DNA of 64,000 nucleotides, taken from the NCBI RefSeq assembly GCF_015221875.1, contig NZ_JACYGY010000001.1:2294001-2358000 (forward strand), given 5' to 3'. The DNA is from Dyadobacter subterraneus (GTDB taxonomy: Bacteria; Bacteroidota; Bacteroidia; Cytophagales; Spirosomataceae). The position numbers and the translations under genes are program-made. The notes beneath the pieces were generated by a model, which saw only the letters and a program-made list of their open reading frames with translations, had not been told where the DNA came from and did not search any database. Below, piece by piece: positions 55,028 through 64,000 of this stretch (position 1 is the stretch's first letter; each line of letters opens with the position of its first letter).

Positions 55028-55503
55028 TATTTATTTTTCGGAAGAAAAAAGGATTTTTTGGTTAAATTTTAAAGCCGGTTGGTCTTTTAGTAATTGTTTC
55101 ACGTCGAATTTGGAAGGATGCCCAGAGCAGAATCGTAATGACCCAAAAAAGCCACTGTATCAACAAAGCAAGTTGGAATAAAGAAGTAGTCGTCCCAGGT
55201 AGCTTTACTGATGATAAAATGGCTGAACGGACTGCGTCCTAAAATTTGCAGCTTAATATATTTGCTTAATCTGAAGGAAGTTGCTTTAATAAAACCATTC
55301 TTGGTTAACACAAAATACATAAGAAAACATGTGGATTGAACAACATTTTTGAACCATAGGTCAACCATTTAGTAGCAAAAATTCCAGGCAGCCGGCAAAA
55401 AGTGGTTTGTATGCTTCATCAATTCATTAACAGACTATTAACTAAAGCACTTTACAAAAAATAGTAAGTTTGTTATAACGGATTGGTACTAAACAAAAGA
55501 ACA
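55028..55503. other. Gap with a weak open frame
   Basis: About 475 bp. A minus-strand open frame (55099-55368, 89 residues) lacks any recognisable domain and is probably not a gene. The -7 box of the next gene is at 55465-55472. Confidence 0.3.
55465..55472 (+). promoter_or_regulatory. -7 box for the propeller lipoprotein
   Basis: TAAGTTTG matches TAnnTTTG, 31 bp upstream of the ATG at 55504. No obvious -33 element. Confidence 0.45.
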
Positions 55504-56529
55504 ATGAAATACGCACCCGTCTATGTGTTGTTGGTGATAGCTGTTTTTTACAATTCCTGTCAAGGACAAAACAAAACTGACCTGCCAAAGGCTACTACCA
55601 ATTCAGAAACCGATATCACTTCCCGCGAATTTAGCAGCGTCACTCGTACGATCACGCAAGACCGAAAGGGTAATATGTGGATTGCCACATTTGGTGGTGT
55701 TTTTCGGTACGATGGAAAATCGTTTACCAATATCACCAGTCAAGTGAGCTCAGCCCCTTTCTTTTCTGTTTTGGAAGACCGAAAAGGAAATTTTTGGTTT
55801 AGTTCGGTTGGATCAGGGGTTTATTATTACGATCCCAGACAGGCAGACGGCAAAGCCTTTCAAAATTTTACAACCAGGGATGGCCTTGCCAGTAATCAGG
55901 TTACTTATATTTATGAAGATAAAACCGGTGCCGTTTGGTTTAGTACTGTAAGCGGAGCAAGCAGGTACGATGGGAAATCCTTTCGGAACTATCTGATGAA
56001 TGAAGACTTTGAAGGATTTCGCCCCAATGACCATAATGAAGTTAATTCGATTATTGAAGACAAAACGGGAAAATTCTGGTTTGGCACCAAGGGCCGTGCC
56101 TGCAAGTATGATGGAAAAACATTTACCGTTATAACCCATGATGGCAAACCTTTTACAAATGTTCGTTCGATCATCGAAGATAAAAAGGGGGCTGTTTGGC
56201 TGGGTGGCAGTGATGGGCTTTGGCGCTATGATGGCGGCACATTTACCAATTTGACACAGGATTTTGTTGGTTATATCATCGAAGATAAAAAAGGAAATAT
56301 CTGGACCAGTTCACGAAATGTTAAGGACGGAAGTTGGATACTTTCCTGTTATGATGAAAATTCGTTGTCATCTGAAAAGCCCGCAGTAAAGGAAATAAGG
56401 CCAAATTTAGGAATGATTTTCGGGATATCGGAAGCGAATGATGGCAGTATTTGGTTCGGTTCCGGTGGAGTATATCGGTATGATGGAAATACCATTACCG
56501 ACTTTAAAAAGAAAGAGGATCAGAAATGA
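55504..56529 (+). CDS. Two-component regulator propeller (Reg_prop) lipoprotein
   Basis: About 341 residues from the ATG at 55504, which gives a lipoprotein signal (lipobox YNSC, then QGQN). Repeated EDKxGxxWFGTxxGxxRYDGKSFTN units (for example QDRKGNMWIATFGGVFRYDGKSFTN, EDKTGAVWFSTVSGASRYDGKSFRN) define a beta-propeller of the Reg_prop type, about six repeats. Such propellers usually form the sensor of hybrid two-component systems; here no kinase part is fused, so it is a stand-alone surface lipoprotein. Confidence 0.85.
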   Translation: MKYAPVYVLLVIAVFYNSCQGQNKTDLPKATTNSETDITSREFSSVTRTITQDRKGNMWIATFGGVFRYDGKSFTNITSQVSSAPFFSVLEDRKGNFWFSSVGSGVYYYDPRQADGKAFQNFTTRDGLASNQVTYIYEDKTGAVWFSTVSGASRYDGKSFRNYLMNEDFEGFRPNDHNEVNSIIEDKTGKFWFGTKGRACKYDGKTFTVITHDGKPFTNVRSIIEDKKGAVWLGGSDGLWRYDGGTFTNLTQDFVGYIIEDKKGNIWTSSRNVKDGSWILSCYDENSLSSEKPAVKEIRPNLGMIFGISEANDGSIWFGSGGVYRYDGNTITDFKKKEDQK

Positions 56530-56721
56530 TGTACATAATTTTCTCTTCAAACTTCGATGCAAGCTGGGACTTTTTGAGACATCCGGCGGAGAATTACTGT
56601 TTCATGATCTAGGAATATGATGAGACTATTTCATTCAAACCAAAGTTCCTTTTTCGACTGTCGGATCATTATTTTACTTTGACACCCGTCTACCAAAATT
56701 AATCGACCTGATTTTAGATTT

Positions 56722-56760
56722 ATCTTAAAATAATAGGTTTCCTGCCCTTTTAAGATTTTT
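56722..56760 (+). terminator. Terminator-like hairpin after the propeller gene
   Basis: Arms ATCTTAAAA (56722-56730) and TTTTAAGAT (56748-56756) with a 17-nt loop and a T-run after it. Between convergent genes. Confidence 0.6.
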
Positions 56761-56792
56761 AGATTAAAAGCAGGCATGAATAAAATGGGTGG

Positions 56793-57065
56793 TTAAAAAA
56801 AATCTTTTGTATTATACCGGATCAGGATAGAGTTGGTGTCTAACCTTTGGGATTTATACAACTTTGCAAGTCTGGTTACAGTATCCGACTGGATGGTTAA
56901 ATTATTAACTAACAGATTGTCATTCACAAAAAGTGAGACGGTATCATTCCTAAAACAAGAGCCAAATATGATTGAGAACGATACCTTTTTGTCAATCTTT
57001 TCAGGGTGGGTGATCCTTCCAGCACATCCAAAAACCATAAAAAGCAGACATATCTGGTATTTCAT
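56793..57065 (-). CDS. Small lipoprotein of unknown function
   Basis: About 90 residues from the ATG at 57065, with a lipobox (LLFMVFGCAG). The mature part has a short beta-rich sequence FGSCFRNDTVSLFVNDNLLVNNLTIQSD and stops abruptly at NTKDFF. I do not recognise a family. It may be an intact small surface lipoprotein or the front end of a truncated one. It is convergent with the propeller gene. Confidence 0.45.
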   Translation of the reverse strand: MKYQICLLFMVFGCAGRITHPEKIDKKVSFSIIFGSCFRNDTVSLFVNDNLLVNNLTIQSDTVTRLAKLYKSQRLDTNSILIRYNTKDFF

Positions 57066-57346
57066 AACGAATATCAACAACTTGAAAACAGTAGGACAGG
57101 GTGTTTTTTCATTAAAATGTTAGTGTATAGTTACGACAGATCTCGCTTGTGTTCAATATTCCTGATTTAACCTTACAACAAATCGGTATATAGGTACTTA
57201 AAAATAGTTGTATTTGAGAGATATATTATGAAGAAGTATTCTTTCAAAAAATCAACGTTTGTGCAAGACAGTTACATAGGAAACATTTTGAATAATATCC
57301 CCAACTTCCTGGGGAGCGAAAATTCGTAGCAGTCCGTAAAAGTGGC

Positions 57347-57431
57347 TTTTACATTTCGTTGACCTTCTTTTACAGGTCATTAACGCACGAAAACATAGAA
57401 ACTTTTAGCTTTGCGGCCACCGCTGTGGTGG
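57347..57431 (+). promoter_or_regulatory. Regulatory module, copy 1 (direct repeats, -7 box, leader hairpin)
   Basis: Two imperfect 17-bp direct repeats, TTTTACATTTCGTTGAC (57347-57363) and TTTTACAGGTCATTAAC (57368-57384), are 21 bp apart. The -7 box TAGCTTTG follows (57406-57413) after 21 bp, then a short hairpin CCACC/GGTGG (57417-57421, 57427-57431). The spacing fits a dimeric activator, for example LytTR-type, sitting just upstream of the RNA polymerase site. Copy 2 is at 59395-59513. It should drive the serine hydrolase gene 64 bp downstream. Confidence 0.6.
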
Positions 57432-57477
57432 AAATCCTTAAAAATAAAAAAGGAAATTAATTTAACATTTAAGATAA

Positions 57478-59244
57478 ATGACCATTCCAATTAGACCATC
57501 CATGAAAAATCAACCTCTCTTTCTGATTCTTTTCTTTCTACTAGTTGCATTTCACGTTCAGGCGGATGATCTGGACGATTTTATCCGGAGCCAAATGCAG
57601 AAGCGCGGCATTCCCGGTTTGTCCCTGGCTATCATTCAGGACGGAAAAATCCTGAAGGCTCGGTCATACGGATTTATTGATAAGAATGGAAAGGTGCCTG
57701 TTACGACGAACACCTTGTTTCAGGCAGGCTCGGTTAGTAAATCGGTTGCGGCCATAGGCGCTCTGTATCTTGTTGAACAGAATAAACTTGTTCTGGATGA
57801 GAATGTGAACGTAAAACTTACAAGTTGGAAAGTTCCTGATAATGAATTTACAACTGACAAAAAGGTTACACTGCGCGGAATACTCAGTCATACTACCGGT
57901 CTTACAGTGCACGGATTCCCAGGGTACGCTGTGGGCGCGAAGATCCCTTCGGTAGCTCAGATTCTGGATGGGACAGCCCCGGCCAATACACCACCGGTTC
58001 GCGTAGACTTTGTTCCGGGCTCCCGTTGGAGGTATTCAGGCGGCGGTTATACCGTTATGCAGCAACTGATAGTGGATGTGACCGGCACTGTTTTTCCGGA
58101 GTTCATGAAAAACAATGTGCTTTCGCCACTGGGTATGAAAAACAGTACCTACCAGCAACCCTTACCTCCGGAACTGGCAAAATTGACGGCAACCGGTCAC
58201 TACAACAATCGAAGTTTAGTGGAAGGCCGCTGGCATATTTATCCTGAGATGGCAGCAGCGGGATTGTGGACTACGCCGTCCGACCTGGCCCGATTCGCGA
58301 TCAGTATTCAGAATGCCTATGCTGGAAAATCAGGGGGTGTATTATCCCGTTACATGACCCGCCAAATGTTGACAGATCAGAAAAACAGGGATGGACTTGG
58401 TGTTTTTTTGCAGGGTGACAGTACTACACTACGCTTCAGTCACAGTGGGCGCGACGAGGGTTTTGATGCTTTACTTACCGCTAGCGTGGACAAAGGACAA
58501 GGAATTGTGATCATGATCAATGCGAATGACAACTCGCATATGATGGGCAGAATTGTTGATTTTATCGCTGACTATTACCATTGGAACGGGTTTCCGGTAA
58601 AGACCGCTAAACCGATCGCGGTGGATGTGGATTCCAAAACTTTAACGGCTTTCGAAGGTCGATATGAATTATTTAACAATCGAATTATCACTTTTGAAGC
58701 TGATAATCAGCGACTCTACACCCTGGAAGATGGTTTTGTTGATGAAGAATTTGTGCCCGTCGCTAACAATAAGTTTACATCGACTGACCGCAATATTTCT
58801 GTGACCTTCAATCCCGACGCTAATGGAAAAGTAACTGGCTTCACGCTTCAGGACAATGATCAACATTATGAGCGAACAGTACCACGTATTGGGCCGCTTG
58901 CCCATGCACATAAAGCCAATGCCGATCATGATCCTTCACGCACTCCCAAAATCATAGCTGCTTTGCAGGCTATGGTAAAAGGTGGTAAAATATTGGAAGA
59001 AGCATCAGGCATAACCTTGGGAGCCAAACGCGATTTTGCAGGAGGCATGCGAGAGCCGGAAACGTTGAAATCATTAACTTTTATTCATTCAGAAAACGTC
59101 GCAGGCCGGGGAATTAAACGCCATGACAGCGACGTGAGCGAAATTATAACTTATCAATTAAAGTCCAATCAACCGGACATCTATATACTTGTCCATCTGA
59201 CCTCCGATGGGTTAGTGACAGATTGCGATCTCGTTGAAAAATAG
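57478..59244 (+). CDS. Serine hydrolase of the beta-lactamase class C/penicillin-binding family
   Basis: 588 residues. A signal peptide (LFLILFFLLVAFHVQA, about 13-28) precedes the class C beta-lactamase-like domain: catalytic SxxK motif SVSK (Ser85, Lys88), YSGGGY (about 183-188) at the YxN position and SHSGRDEG near 320. The C-terminal part (about 390-588) is a beta-rich DUF3471-like region, and then a unique end with KGGKILEEASGITLGAKRDF. It is likely a periplasmic D-amino-acid, peptide or ester hydrolase. It lies downstream of regulatory module copy 1. Confidence 0.85.
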   Translation: MTIPIRPSMKNQPLFLILFFLLVAFHVQADDLDDFIRSQMQKRGIPGLSLAIIQDGKILKARSYGFIDKNGKVPVTTNTLFQAGSVSKSVAAIGALYLVEQNKLVLDENVNVKLTSWKVPDNEFTTDKKVTLRGILSHTTGLTVHGFPGYAVGAKIPSVAQILDGTAPANTPPVRVDFVPGSRWRYSGGGYTVMQQLIVDVTGTVFPEFMKNNVLSPLGMKNSTYQQPLPPELAKLTATGHYNNRSLVEGRWHIYPEMAAAGLWTTPSDLARFAISIQNAYAGKSGGVLSRYMTRQMLTDQKNRDGLGVFLQGDSTTLRFSHSGRDEGFDALLTASVDKGQGIVIMINANDNSHMMGRIVDFIADYYHWNGFPVKTAKPIAVDVDSKTLTAFEGRYELFNNRIITFEADNQRLYTLEDGFVDEEFVPVANNKFTSTDRNISVTFNPDANGKVTGFTLQDNDQHYERTVPRIGPLAHAHKANADHDPSRTPKIIAALQAMVKGGKILEEASGITLGAKRDFAGGMREPETLKSLTFIHSENVAGRGIKRHDSDVSEIITYQLKSNQPDIYILVHLTSDGLVTDCDLVEK

Positions 59245-59394
59245 AAGCTATTTGAAACAAATTATGCAGAAATGTTCGAAATATGGCTATTCCTTAAAAG
59301 CCAGCCTCCGCTTTACAAGATTTGGGTTGACTCTAATCGATGTCATATACTTAATTAGCCCTATTTGATTGAGTTTTTAGGGTACCCAAACAAC

Positions 59395-59513
59395 TTTTAC
59401 ATTTCGTTGACATTCTTTTACAGGTAATTAAAAGCCTACGAGTTAGAAACTTGTAGTTTTGTGGCTTACCGCACTGGTGGCCACCCCTGTGGTTGAAATT
59501 CTTGAAAACAAAA
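59395..59513 (+). promoter_or_regulatory. Regulatory module, copy 2 (direct repeats, -7 box, leader)
   Basis: A second copy of the module at 57347-57431. The block 59395-59432 is identical to 57347-57384 at 35 of 38 positions, with the repeats again 21 bp apart (59395-59411, 59416-59432), and the -7 box TAGTTTTG (59454-59461) at the same distance (31 bp after the second TTTTACA core). The leader resembles copy 1 too (GGTGGCCACC and CTGTGGTTGAAATTCTTGAAAA). Confidence 0.65.
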
Positions 59514-59571
59514 AGAACTCCTTAAAGGATCCGATTTATCAGGATATCTATCTATTTAAACTTACAAAAAC

Positions 59572-60138
59572 ATGAAAAAAATCGTTTATGCGGTAATTTT
59601 ACCGCTGGTTGTGGTAAGCGGACTGGTATTTGCCAATCGTGAAATTGAAAATGAGGCTTCTAAAAAGTCAACCTCAAAGCCACTCTCTGCTGCTGAAAGA
59701 AAAGCTGCATTGAAAAAATGGGAGGCTACCCCTGACGGTATAAAGTACAAGAAATGGGAGGCGTCTCCCGAAGGAAGAAAAGTCTTTGCCGGTGAAGCGA
59801 AAATAAGGAGGGATTTAAGCGCTTTTTCCAATATGGAGGCTGTCGTAACCTCGCTTTCTCTTCCGCCAGGCTCACGATTAGGTTTCGGAATGATGGTCAG
59901 AATTAATGGGGATGATTATATTCTTAGTTTTGGGCCAGAAAAGTTTGACCAGAACTTTTTGAACTCTAATAATGAATTTAAGCAATTGCACAGCCTGAAA
60001 GTTAACGACAAGATAATTATTAGAAGCCATAACGTATCGCACGCGCCGAAATATTCATATCCAATAGTGTCAGGCGACTATGTAGAACAAGACGGTAACA
60101 TAATTTATAAACGTGCCCCTCGCAAAGGCGGTTGCTGA
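59572..60138 (+). CDS. Secreted protein of unknown function with duplicated KKWEA motif
   Basis: 188 residues with a signal peptide (VILPLVVVSGLVFANREIE). A short tandem repeat ALKKWEATPDGIKYKKWEASPEGRKV (about residues 44-69) is followed by a beta-rich part with RINGDDYILSFGPEKFDQNF and a C-terminal Cys-containing tail (RAPRKGGC). I do not recognise a family. Because it has the same upstream module as the serine hydrolase at 57478-59244, the two are probably induced together and may work together at the envelope. Confidence 0.55.
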   Translation: MKKIVYAVILPLVVVSGLVFANREIENEASKKSTSKPLSAAERKAALKKWEATPDGIKYKKWEASPEGRKVFAGEAKIRRDLSAFSNMEAVVTSLSLPPGSRLGFGMMVRINGDDYILSFGPEKFDQNFLNSNNEFKQLHSLKVNDKIIIRSHNVSHAPKYSYPIVSGDYVEQDGNIIYKRAPRKGGC

Positions 60139-60511
60139 GTGAATTATTGAATAATGCTTAATTCCTAACGGTTGTTTTTTAAGATTGATAGCGGAGAATT
60201 ACAATTTTAAGAAATCATGGTTTCCGTGTAATTTGAAACTGTCTGATTTTAAGTACATATATAAGATGATGCGAAAAATATACATTAGTCTTTAAGAAAA
60301 GTTTCAGATTTTACCAAAGACAAGGAGAGCAATTGAAATTGCCGTATTGTGGTAAATAGTTGGAAGTTTTATAAACTACAATTATTATATAAACTACTGA
60401 ATCTCTCAGGGACTAATGTATATCTCACTTTCCTCTGTATCTAACTGAAGTCGTGTAAGATTTTGCGTAGGGCTGGCTATTCGTTCAGCCCCGCAATTCT
60501 TTAATTATTCT
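60139..60511. other. Gap
   Basis: 373 bp between convergent genes with no supported feature. Confidence 0.3.
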
Positions 60512-61594
60512 TTATTTCGATATCGTTGAAATGGTGCCTGAGGCCATTAATGTGGAAAGCTGATTTTCAAATTGCTGCATTTTCGCTTTAAGGATCTCAG
60601 TTTCAGCTTTTATTGACGCCTCTGCTTGTTTCAGGTTTTTGTTCTCTGATTTTAAAGCTTCAACTTCTTTGATTAAAGCCTGAATTGCAATCAGGTTTAC
60701 ACCATCGAAATCGGCCTGATTAATAGATTTACCTTCACCGATTATCCCCAACTCGTCGTGCCCAAAGGCTGCAAAAAAGTCCTGAGCCATTGGGCCGTAA
60801 TGACGGTCTCGCTTGACGTCCTGTCCCTTATAATTCCAGCTTCCCAGCCGCATTCCGCTAATCTTTTTGAGAAACAGTGGCCCATCGGTGGCACGAAAGT
60901 TTTCTTTCCGTGTTGAGTCGGATATCACGGACCATGCATTGCCATTGGGAAAGAGCTGTACACCGGATGGTAAGTTATCCTGACGTGCGCTCGACGTATA
61001 CAAAAAATAGCCACCGGCAAAATGCATCATCATCTGGTTGTTGGCTGTGGTGCTGTAATAGGAACCCAAACTACTGCTAGCATCTCCAATAATAAATGAC
61101 CCTATATGATCTGCATAAACAGAAGAACCCATAGCCGTTGATAAGTCTCCGCTGGCAGTTGTATTATTACCTGTGGCAGTTGAAAATAACCCGCTTGCCT
61201 GCGTGTTAAACCCCGTAGCAGTTGAATAATCCCCATTTGCTTTGGTATCTTGACCACTGGCGAAGGAATAACGGCCGACATTCGCTTTGTCCCAATTAGT
61301 ATATGTGTTTTCGCTATTAGAGATCCCGCCTGCGCGAAAGGCACCGACGTTTGCATACCAGATCATTTTTGGAGAGGTTCTTGGTATCTGTGATTGTACA
61401 CCCGCCGTATCGGCTCCAAATAGCACTGTTTTTCCTTCCAGAACGTTTAAAAAGGCTTTGGGTTCTGTTAAACCTATCCCAACCTGCGCCTGGGCCTGCA
61501 ATGAAATAAGTAGCAGCATGAGTAGTGCTGCCAGATGATTTAATGACTTAAGACGCATTTCAGCCTGAAAATGTGCTGTATATAAATTTTGCAT
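60512..61594 (-). CDS. Tail-fibre domain protein (S74 intramolecular chaperone) with YadA-like head repeats
   Basis: About 360 residues from the ATG at 61594 (19 bp after the upstream stop); an earlier start at 61651 or the ATG at 61558 (MRLKSLNHLAALLMLLLISLQAQAQ) are alternatives. A signal peptide is followed by collagen/YadA-head-like repeats (ASGLFSTATGNNTTASGDLSTAMG, about 120-160) and the C-terminal peptidase S74-type domain with SDSTRKENFRATDG ... ISGMRLGSWNYKGQ ... YGPMAQDFFAAFG, then a coiled coil. Pairs of T9SS proteins and S74 proteins are common in Cytophagales; the role is unknown. Confidence 0.85.
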   Translation of the reverse strand: MQNLYTAHFQAEMRLKSLNHLAALLMLLLISLQAQAQVGIGLTEPKAFLNVLEGKTVLFGADTAGVQSQIPRTSPKMIWYANVGAFRAGGISNSENTYTNWDKANVGRYSFASGQDTKANGDYSTATGFNTQASGLFSTATGNNTTASGDLSTAMGSSVYADHIGSFIIGDASSSLGSYYSTTANNQMMMHFAGGYFLYTSSARQDNLPSGVQLFPNGNAWSVISDSTRKENFRATDGPLFLKKISGMRLGSWNYKGQDVKRDRHYGPMAQDFFAAFGHDELGIIGEGKSINQADFDGVNLIAIQALIKEVEALKSENKNLKQAEASIKAETEILKAKMQQFENQLSTLMASGTISTISK

Positions 61595-61613
61595 TTTTGA
61601 TAAGTTAAAATAA

Positions 61614-62591
61614 TTATTGTTTGATGACTTTAATTGCTGCTGTACTGCCATCGTTCAAAAGCAGTTGTACTACGTACAGACCGGCAGAAAAATCCTTCAT
61701 ATTGATTTCTTTGGACAGCGGTTTTTTGTGAAACTCTAAAAGAGTGGTTCCTTGAGCATTTAAAAGTTTGACAGTGGCAATGTCCTCCCAGTGATCCATG
61801 CTGATCCCGACTTTCTCAACGGCAGGATTAGGGAAGAGAGCGGCCTGGTAAGATTGCTCAAAATGGAGCTCACGGATTGTGCTGTATGCATATGATTGAT
61901 CTTTATCCACCATTTTTAGCCGGTAGTAGTTAGCACCTGCTGCAGGCAAACCGTGCGAAAAATCATAATGTTTCAAGCCACTGCTCTGATTGGCTGCCGT
62001 GATTTTTGAAAGCGTTTTCCAGTCTTTGGCATTACTGCTGTGCTCCACGTTAAAATAGTCACTGTTCGACTCGTAAGTAGTTGACCAGTTAAGATTGGCA
62101 ACTGATCCTTCCTTTTTAGCTGTAAATTCTAATAGAGTTACCGGAAGAGGCCCTGTCTGTGCTGCTGTTACGGCACTAAATGTAATTGGAGCTTGAAGAT
62201 CATTATAGATGTAATGTGTAGTCGTATTGACGACGCTGCCAGCTATGGTAACAAGCGCTGAATTTTGGTAAACGATCTGCAGCATCGTTTCAGTATTCCC
62301 ATTGAGCTCTGAGGTACGATAGAACTGTCCGAGCCGGCCCACAAAAGAAACCGGAGAATCAAAAGAGTACACGCGTGCAATACTGGGAGGAATTCCTGAT
62401 AGTGCCGTTGGAGAGATTGTCAGTGTCTTATTCTCGATACTGAAAGCTGCCATCGGCCGGAATGTGAGCCCATTGATAGAAACGTCCGTACCTACTGAAG
62501 CGTAAAAGCCCTCTGCTCCTGTGCTAAATTGAGCCGTGACATTGAAAGAACATAATAGGGCCAGCTGGCAAAAGAGTAAATAACGCTTCAT
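61614..62591 (-). CDS. T9SS type A sorting domain protein
   Basis: 325 residues. Signal peptide (LLFCQLALLCSFNVTA), a unique N-terminal beta-rich part (about 20-150), a fibronectin-like segment (LPVTLLEFTAKKEGSVANLNWSTTYESNSDYFNVEHSS, about 155-225) and a C-terminal T9SS type A sorting domain (LFPNPAVEKVGISMDHW ... SAGLYVVQLLLNDGSTAAIKVIKQ). It should be exported by the type IX system and anchored at the surface. It is upstream of the S74 protein in the same transcription unit. Confidence 0.88.
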   Translation of the reverse strand: MKRYLLFCQLALLCSFNVTAQFSTGAEGFYASVGTDVSINGLTFRPMAAFSIENKTLTISPTALSGIPPSIARVYSFDSPVSFVGRLGQFYRTSELNGNTETMLQIVYQNSALVTIAGSVVNTTTHYIYNDLQAPITFSAVTAAQTGPLPVTLLEFTAKKEGSVANLNWSTTYESNSDYFNVEHSSNAKDWKTLSKITAANQSSGLKHYDFSHGLPAAGANYYRLKMVDKDQSYAYSTIRELHFEQSYQAALFPNPAVEKVGISMDHWEDIATVKLLNAQGTTLLEFHKKPLSKEINMKDFSAGLYVVQLLLNDGSTAAIKVIKQ

Positions 62592-62916
62592 AAAATGAAT
62601 TGAAAAATAAAATGATGGAAGAAAATGTAGATAAAACTCGGGGCCAAAGGTATGGATTTGTAGAAATAATTTTACGATTGAGTATGATTTTAGCCTTAAT
62701 CGTTATAAATACATCAACTACGTCGTGAAAATTGCTAGTTAAGCCTATTTAGAAAGGACCGGTTCGAATGAAATTGTATAGGCAAAATTTATTCAGCGAA
62801 TACAATACTTCCAAATTAAGTAATAAGATTTACAGACGGTAATTTTAAAAATCACTTTTAGCGAAGTTCTTTGTTGCAAATAAGGTTTACTCCCTTTTAT
62901 TAAAATTCGATAAAGT
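62592..62916. other. Gap
   Basis: 325 bp between divergent genes, A+T-rich, with no supported motif. Confidence 0.3.
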
Positions 62917-63378
62917 ATGGAGACGCAAGAAGATCAAAATAGGCGGAAACCAGGGATATGGTTTTTCCTTATGATGTTTGGATTAGGGCCATCTTTGCTT
63001 TTAATCACGTGTGGAATGTATCGTGATTCTGCCTGGAAAGATAAAATGTCAACCCGTAGTCCGACGGTTTGCATGAAAATTGCATATGGTACCAAGGGGG
63101 CTGGAACGGTGAAATATCCTGACAATATTTATGCTGAGTACCAGGGCAAAACTTACAAATTTGAAATGGGAAGAAAGTATTATCGAAGTTTGCTTGGCGT
63201 TGATACTATTCAGGTTTACTATGACAAGGGCAGTGACAGAGCCTTTCTTTTAGGATCAGATAATGTCCGACATTTTGCTGTGTTGTATTTTTTGCTTGGC
63301 GGAATCGGAATTGCAGTAACCATTGGAAGTATTTGGGAATTTATCAAGCTTATTCTAGCTGGCCACGGAAGAGAATAG
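62917..63378 (+). CDS. Small membrane protein (DUF3592-like)
   Basis: 153 residues with two membrane segments (about residues 14-34 and 118-140) flanking a beta-rich middle domain with VKYPDNIYAEYQGKTYKFEMGRKYYRSLLGVDTIQVYYDKG. The layout and the YQGKTY...VxVYYDKG pattern resemble the DUF3592 family. The function is unknown. No neighbour suggests a role. Confidence 0.6.
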   Translation: METQEDQNRRKPGIWFFLMMFGLGPSLLLITCGMYRDSAWKDKMSTRSPTVCMKIAYGTKGAGTVKYPDNIYAEYQGKTYKFEMGRKYYRSLLGVDTIQVYYDKGSDRAFLLGSDNVRHFAVLYFLLGGIGIAVTIGSIWEFIKLILAGHGRE

Positions 63379-64000
63379 TCGTTCAAAAGTTGGATTTTTC
63401 ATTATCTCATAAAATTTCATGAATATTAACAAAAGATATAAAGTTAAGCCGAAGCGGTTGAGTGATTTTTATGGCGTTGTGCCTTGCTCGTTGGATTTTG
63501 GATATTGAGATAATCGAATAAGCCATCGACTTTCTGATCTGCGTGAACTGGCAACGGATAAGCTACATGAATTTGAAAGTCGTCCTCAAAAGCAGAGTTA
63601 AAAGAATTATTTCAAAGTGAGAATTGAAACGACTATTGGTTCCGTTTCTGGCATTCAATACAAGTGAAGCCGACTTATTGGGCTGAGAGAACCTATGATG
63701 ATGGATTTGGGTTGTGAGGGTCTTCGCGTCATAAGTGCTTTGATGATTATTATTAAAGATATTGGAGGTAAAAAAACCTCCTCACTCAGCAGCCCGTATT
63801 ATAGGAGGGAGGGTCGAATATGGATTAGGGGAAATTCGGGAAAACATGAATTGAAGAAAGAAAGCGGTTACATAACCATATTTATATTTGACCATCTTAT
63901 TAAAAAAGGTTTCCTTGGACAGAAATTGTATAAAAACAAATGGCACATAAAAAGCAATTTTCAATTGTTGAATTGGAGCAATAGAAGGGTAATTATAAGT
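63379..64000. other. Final gap
   Basis: About 620 bp with no supported gene. Several short frames are interrupted by stops (for example around 63530-63640), so the region may hold decayed coding sequence. A small inverted repeat GGAGGT/ACCTCC (63764-63769, 63776-63781) is present. Confidence 0.3.

Noticed and set aside
55099..55368. 89-residue minus-strand frame
   Set aside because: No domain recognised and it covers a likely promoter region.
63782..63964. 60-residue minus-strand frame at the window end
   Set aside because: A+T-rich, no motif, probably chance.

Overview
The window looks like chromosomal DNA of a Bacteroidota species, most likely in the Cytophagales (a Dyadobacter- or Spirosoma-like organism). 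The evidence is a SusC/SusD pair with its own ECF sigma factor and FecR anti-sigma, proteins with type IX secretion (T9SS) C-terminal domains, many lipoproteins with acidic residues just after the lipid-bearing cysteine, TAnnTTTG-type -7 promoter boxes, and weak Shine-Dalgarno signals. I saw no rRNA, tRNA, CRISPR array or intact insertion sequence. The genus assignment is inference.

Layout. 0.2-5.4 kb: redox and stress genes (DoxX-like protein and SDR divergent from an HxlR regulator, a Crp/Fnr regulator, DUF4267, an EamA transporter, a DUF421/YetF protein with a zinc ribbon). 6.0-10.0 kb: a three-gene export operon made of an ABC-exporter membrane domain with no ATPase, an HlyD-type adaptor and a TolC-type channel, closed by a terminator. 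10.8-23.2 kb: a polysaccharide utilization locus (sigma factor, FecR, SusC, SusD, two IPT/TIG surface glycan-binding lipoproteins, a clan-A glycoside hydrolase lipoprotein), followed by the decayed 3' end of a GH51 arabinofuranosidase gene. 23.2-25.7 kb: a second divergent HxlR/SDR pair, a DUF892 protein and a receiver-only response regulator. 26.3-34.0 kb: a cluster of secreted lipoproteins (PhoX-like, di-heme cytochrome c peroxidase with an imelysin-like N-terminus, choice-of-anchor I protein, ThuA-domain protein, phytase-family esterase-like protein), three of which share an almost identical post-lipobox sequence.

34.2-43.5 kb: a thioredoxin-like protein, then a signalling block with two paralogous 415-residue histidine kinases, a NarL-type response regulator, a large DUF4347/T9SS surface protein with an internal 291-residue duplication, and an orphan KaiB-like protein. 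44.0-52.1 kb: aldehyde/quinone-type redox genes (SDR, two aldo/keto reductases, zinc-type quinone oxidoreductase) with two related AraC regulators, plus small EthD and SnoaL-like proteins. 52.3-55.0 kb: a BlaI/BlaR1-type repressor and membrane metalloprotease with an unusual 29-residue repeat tail and two operators 20 bp apart. 55.5-63.4 kb: a propeller lipoprotein, a serine hydrolase and an unrecognised secreted protein that share a duplicated upstream regulatory module, a T9SS protein plus S74 tail-fibre protein pair, and a small membrane protein.

The best leads for something new are the ATPase-less exporter operon, the duplicated direct-repeat promoter module at 57.35 and 59.40 kb, the paired kinases next to a KaiB-like gene, and the repeat-tailed BlaR1 protein. 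Most of the rest is ordinary accessory Bacteroidota gene content.
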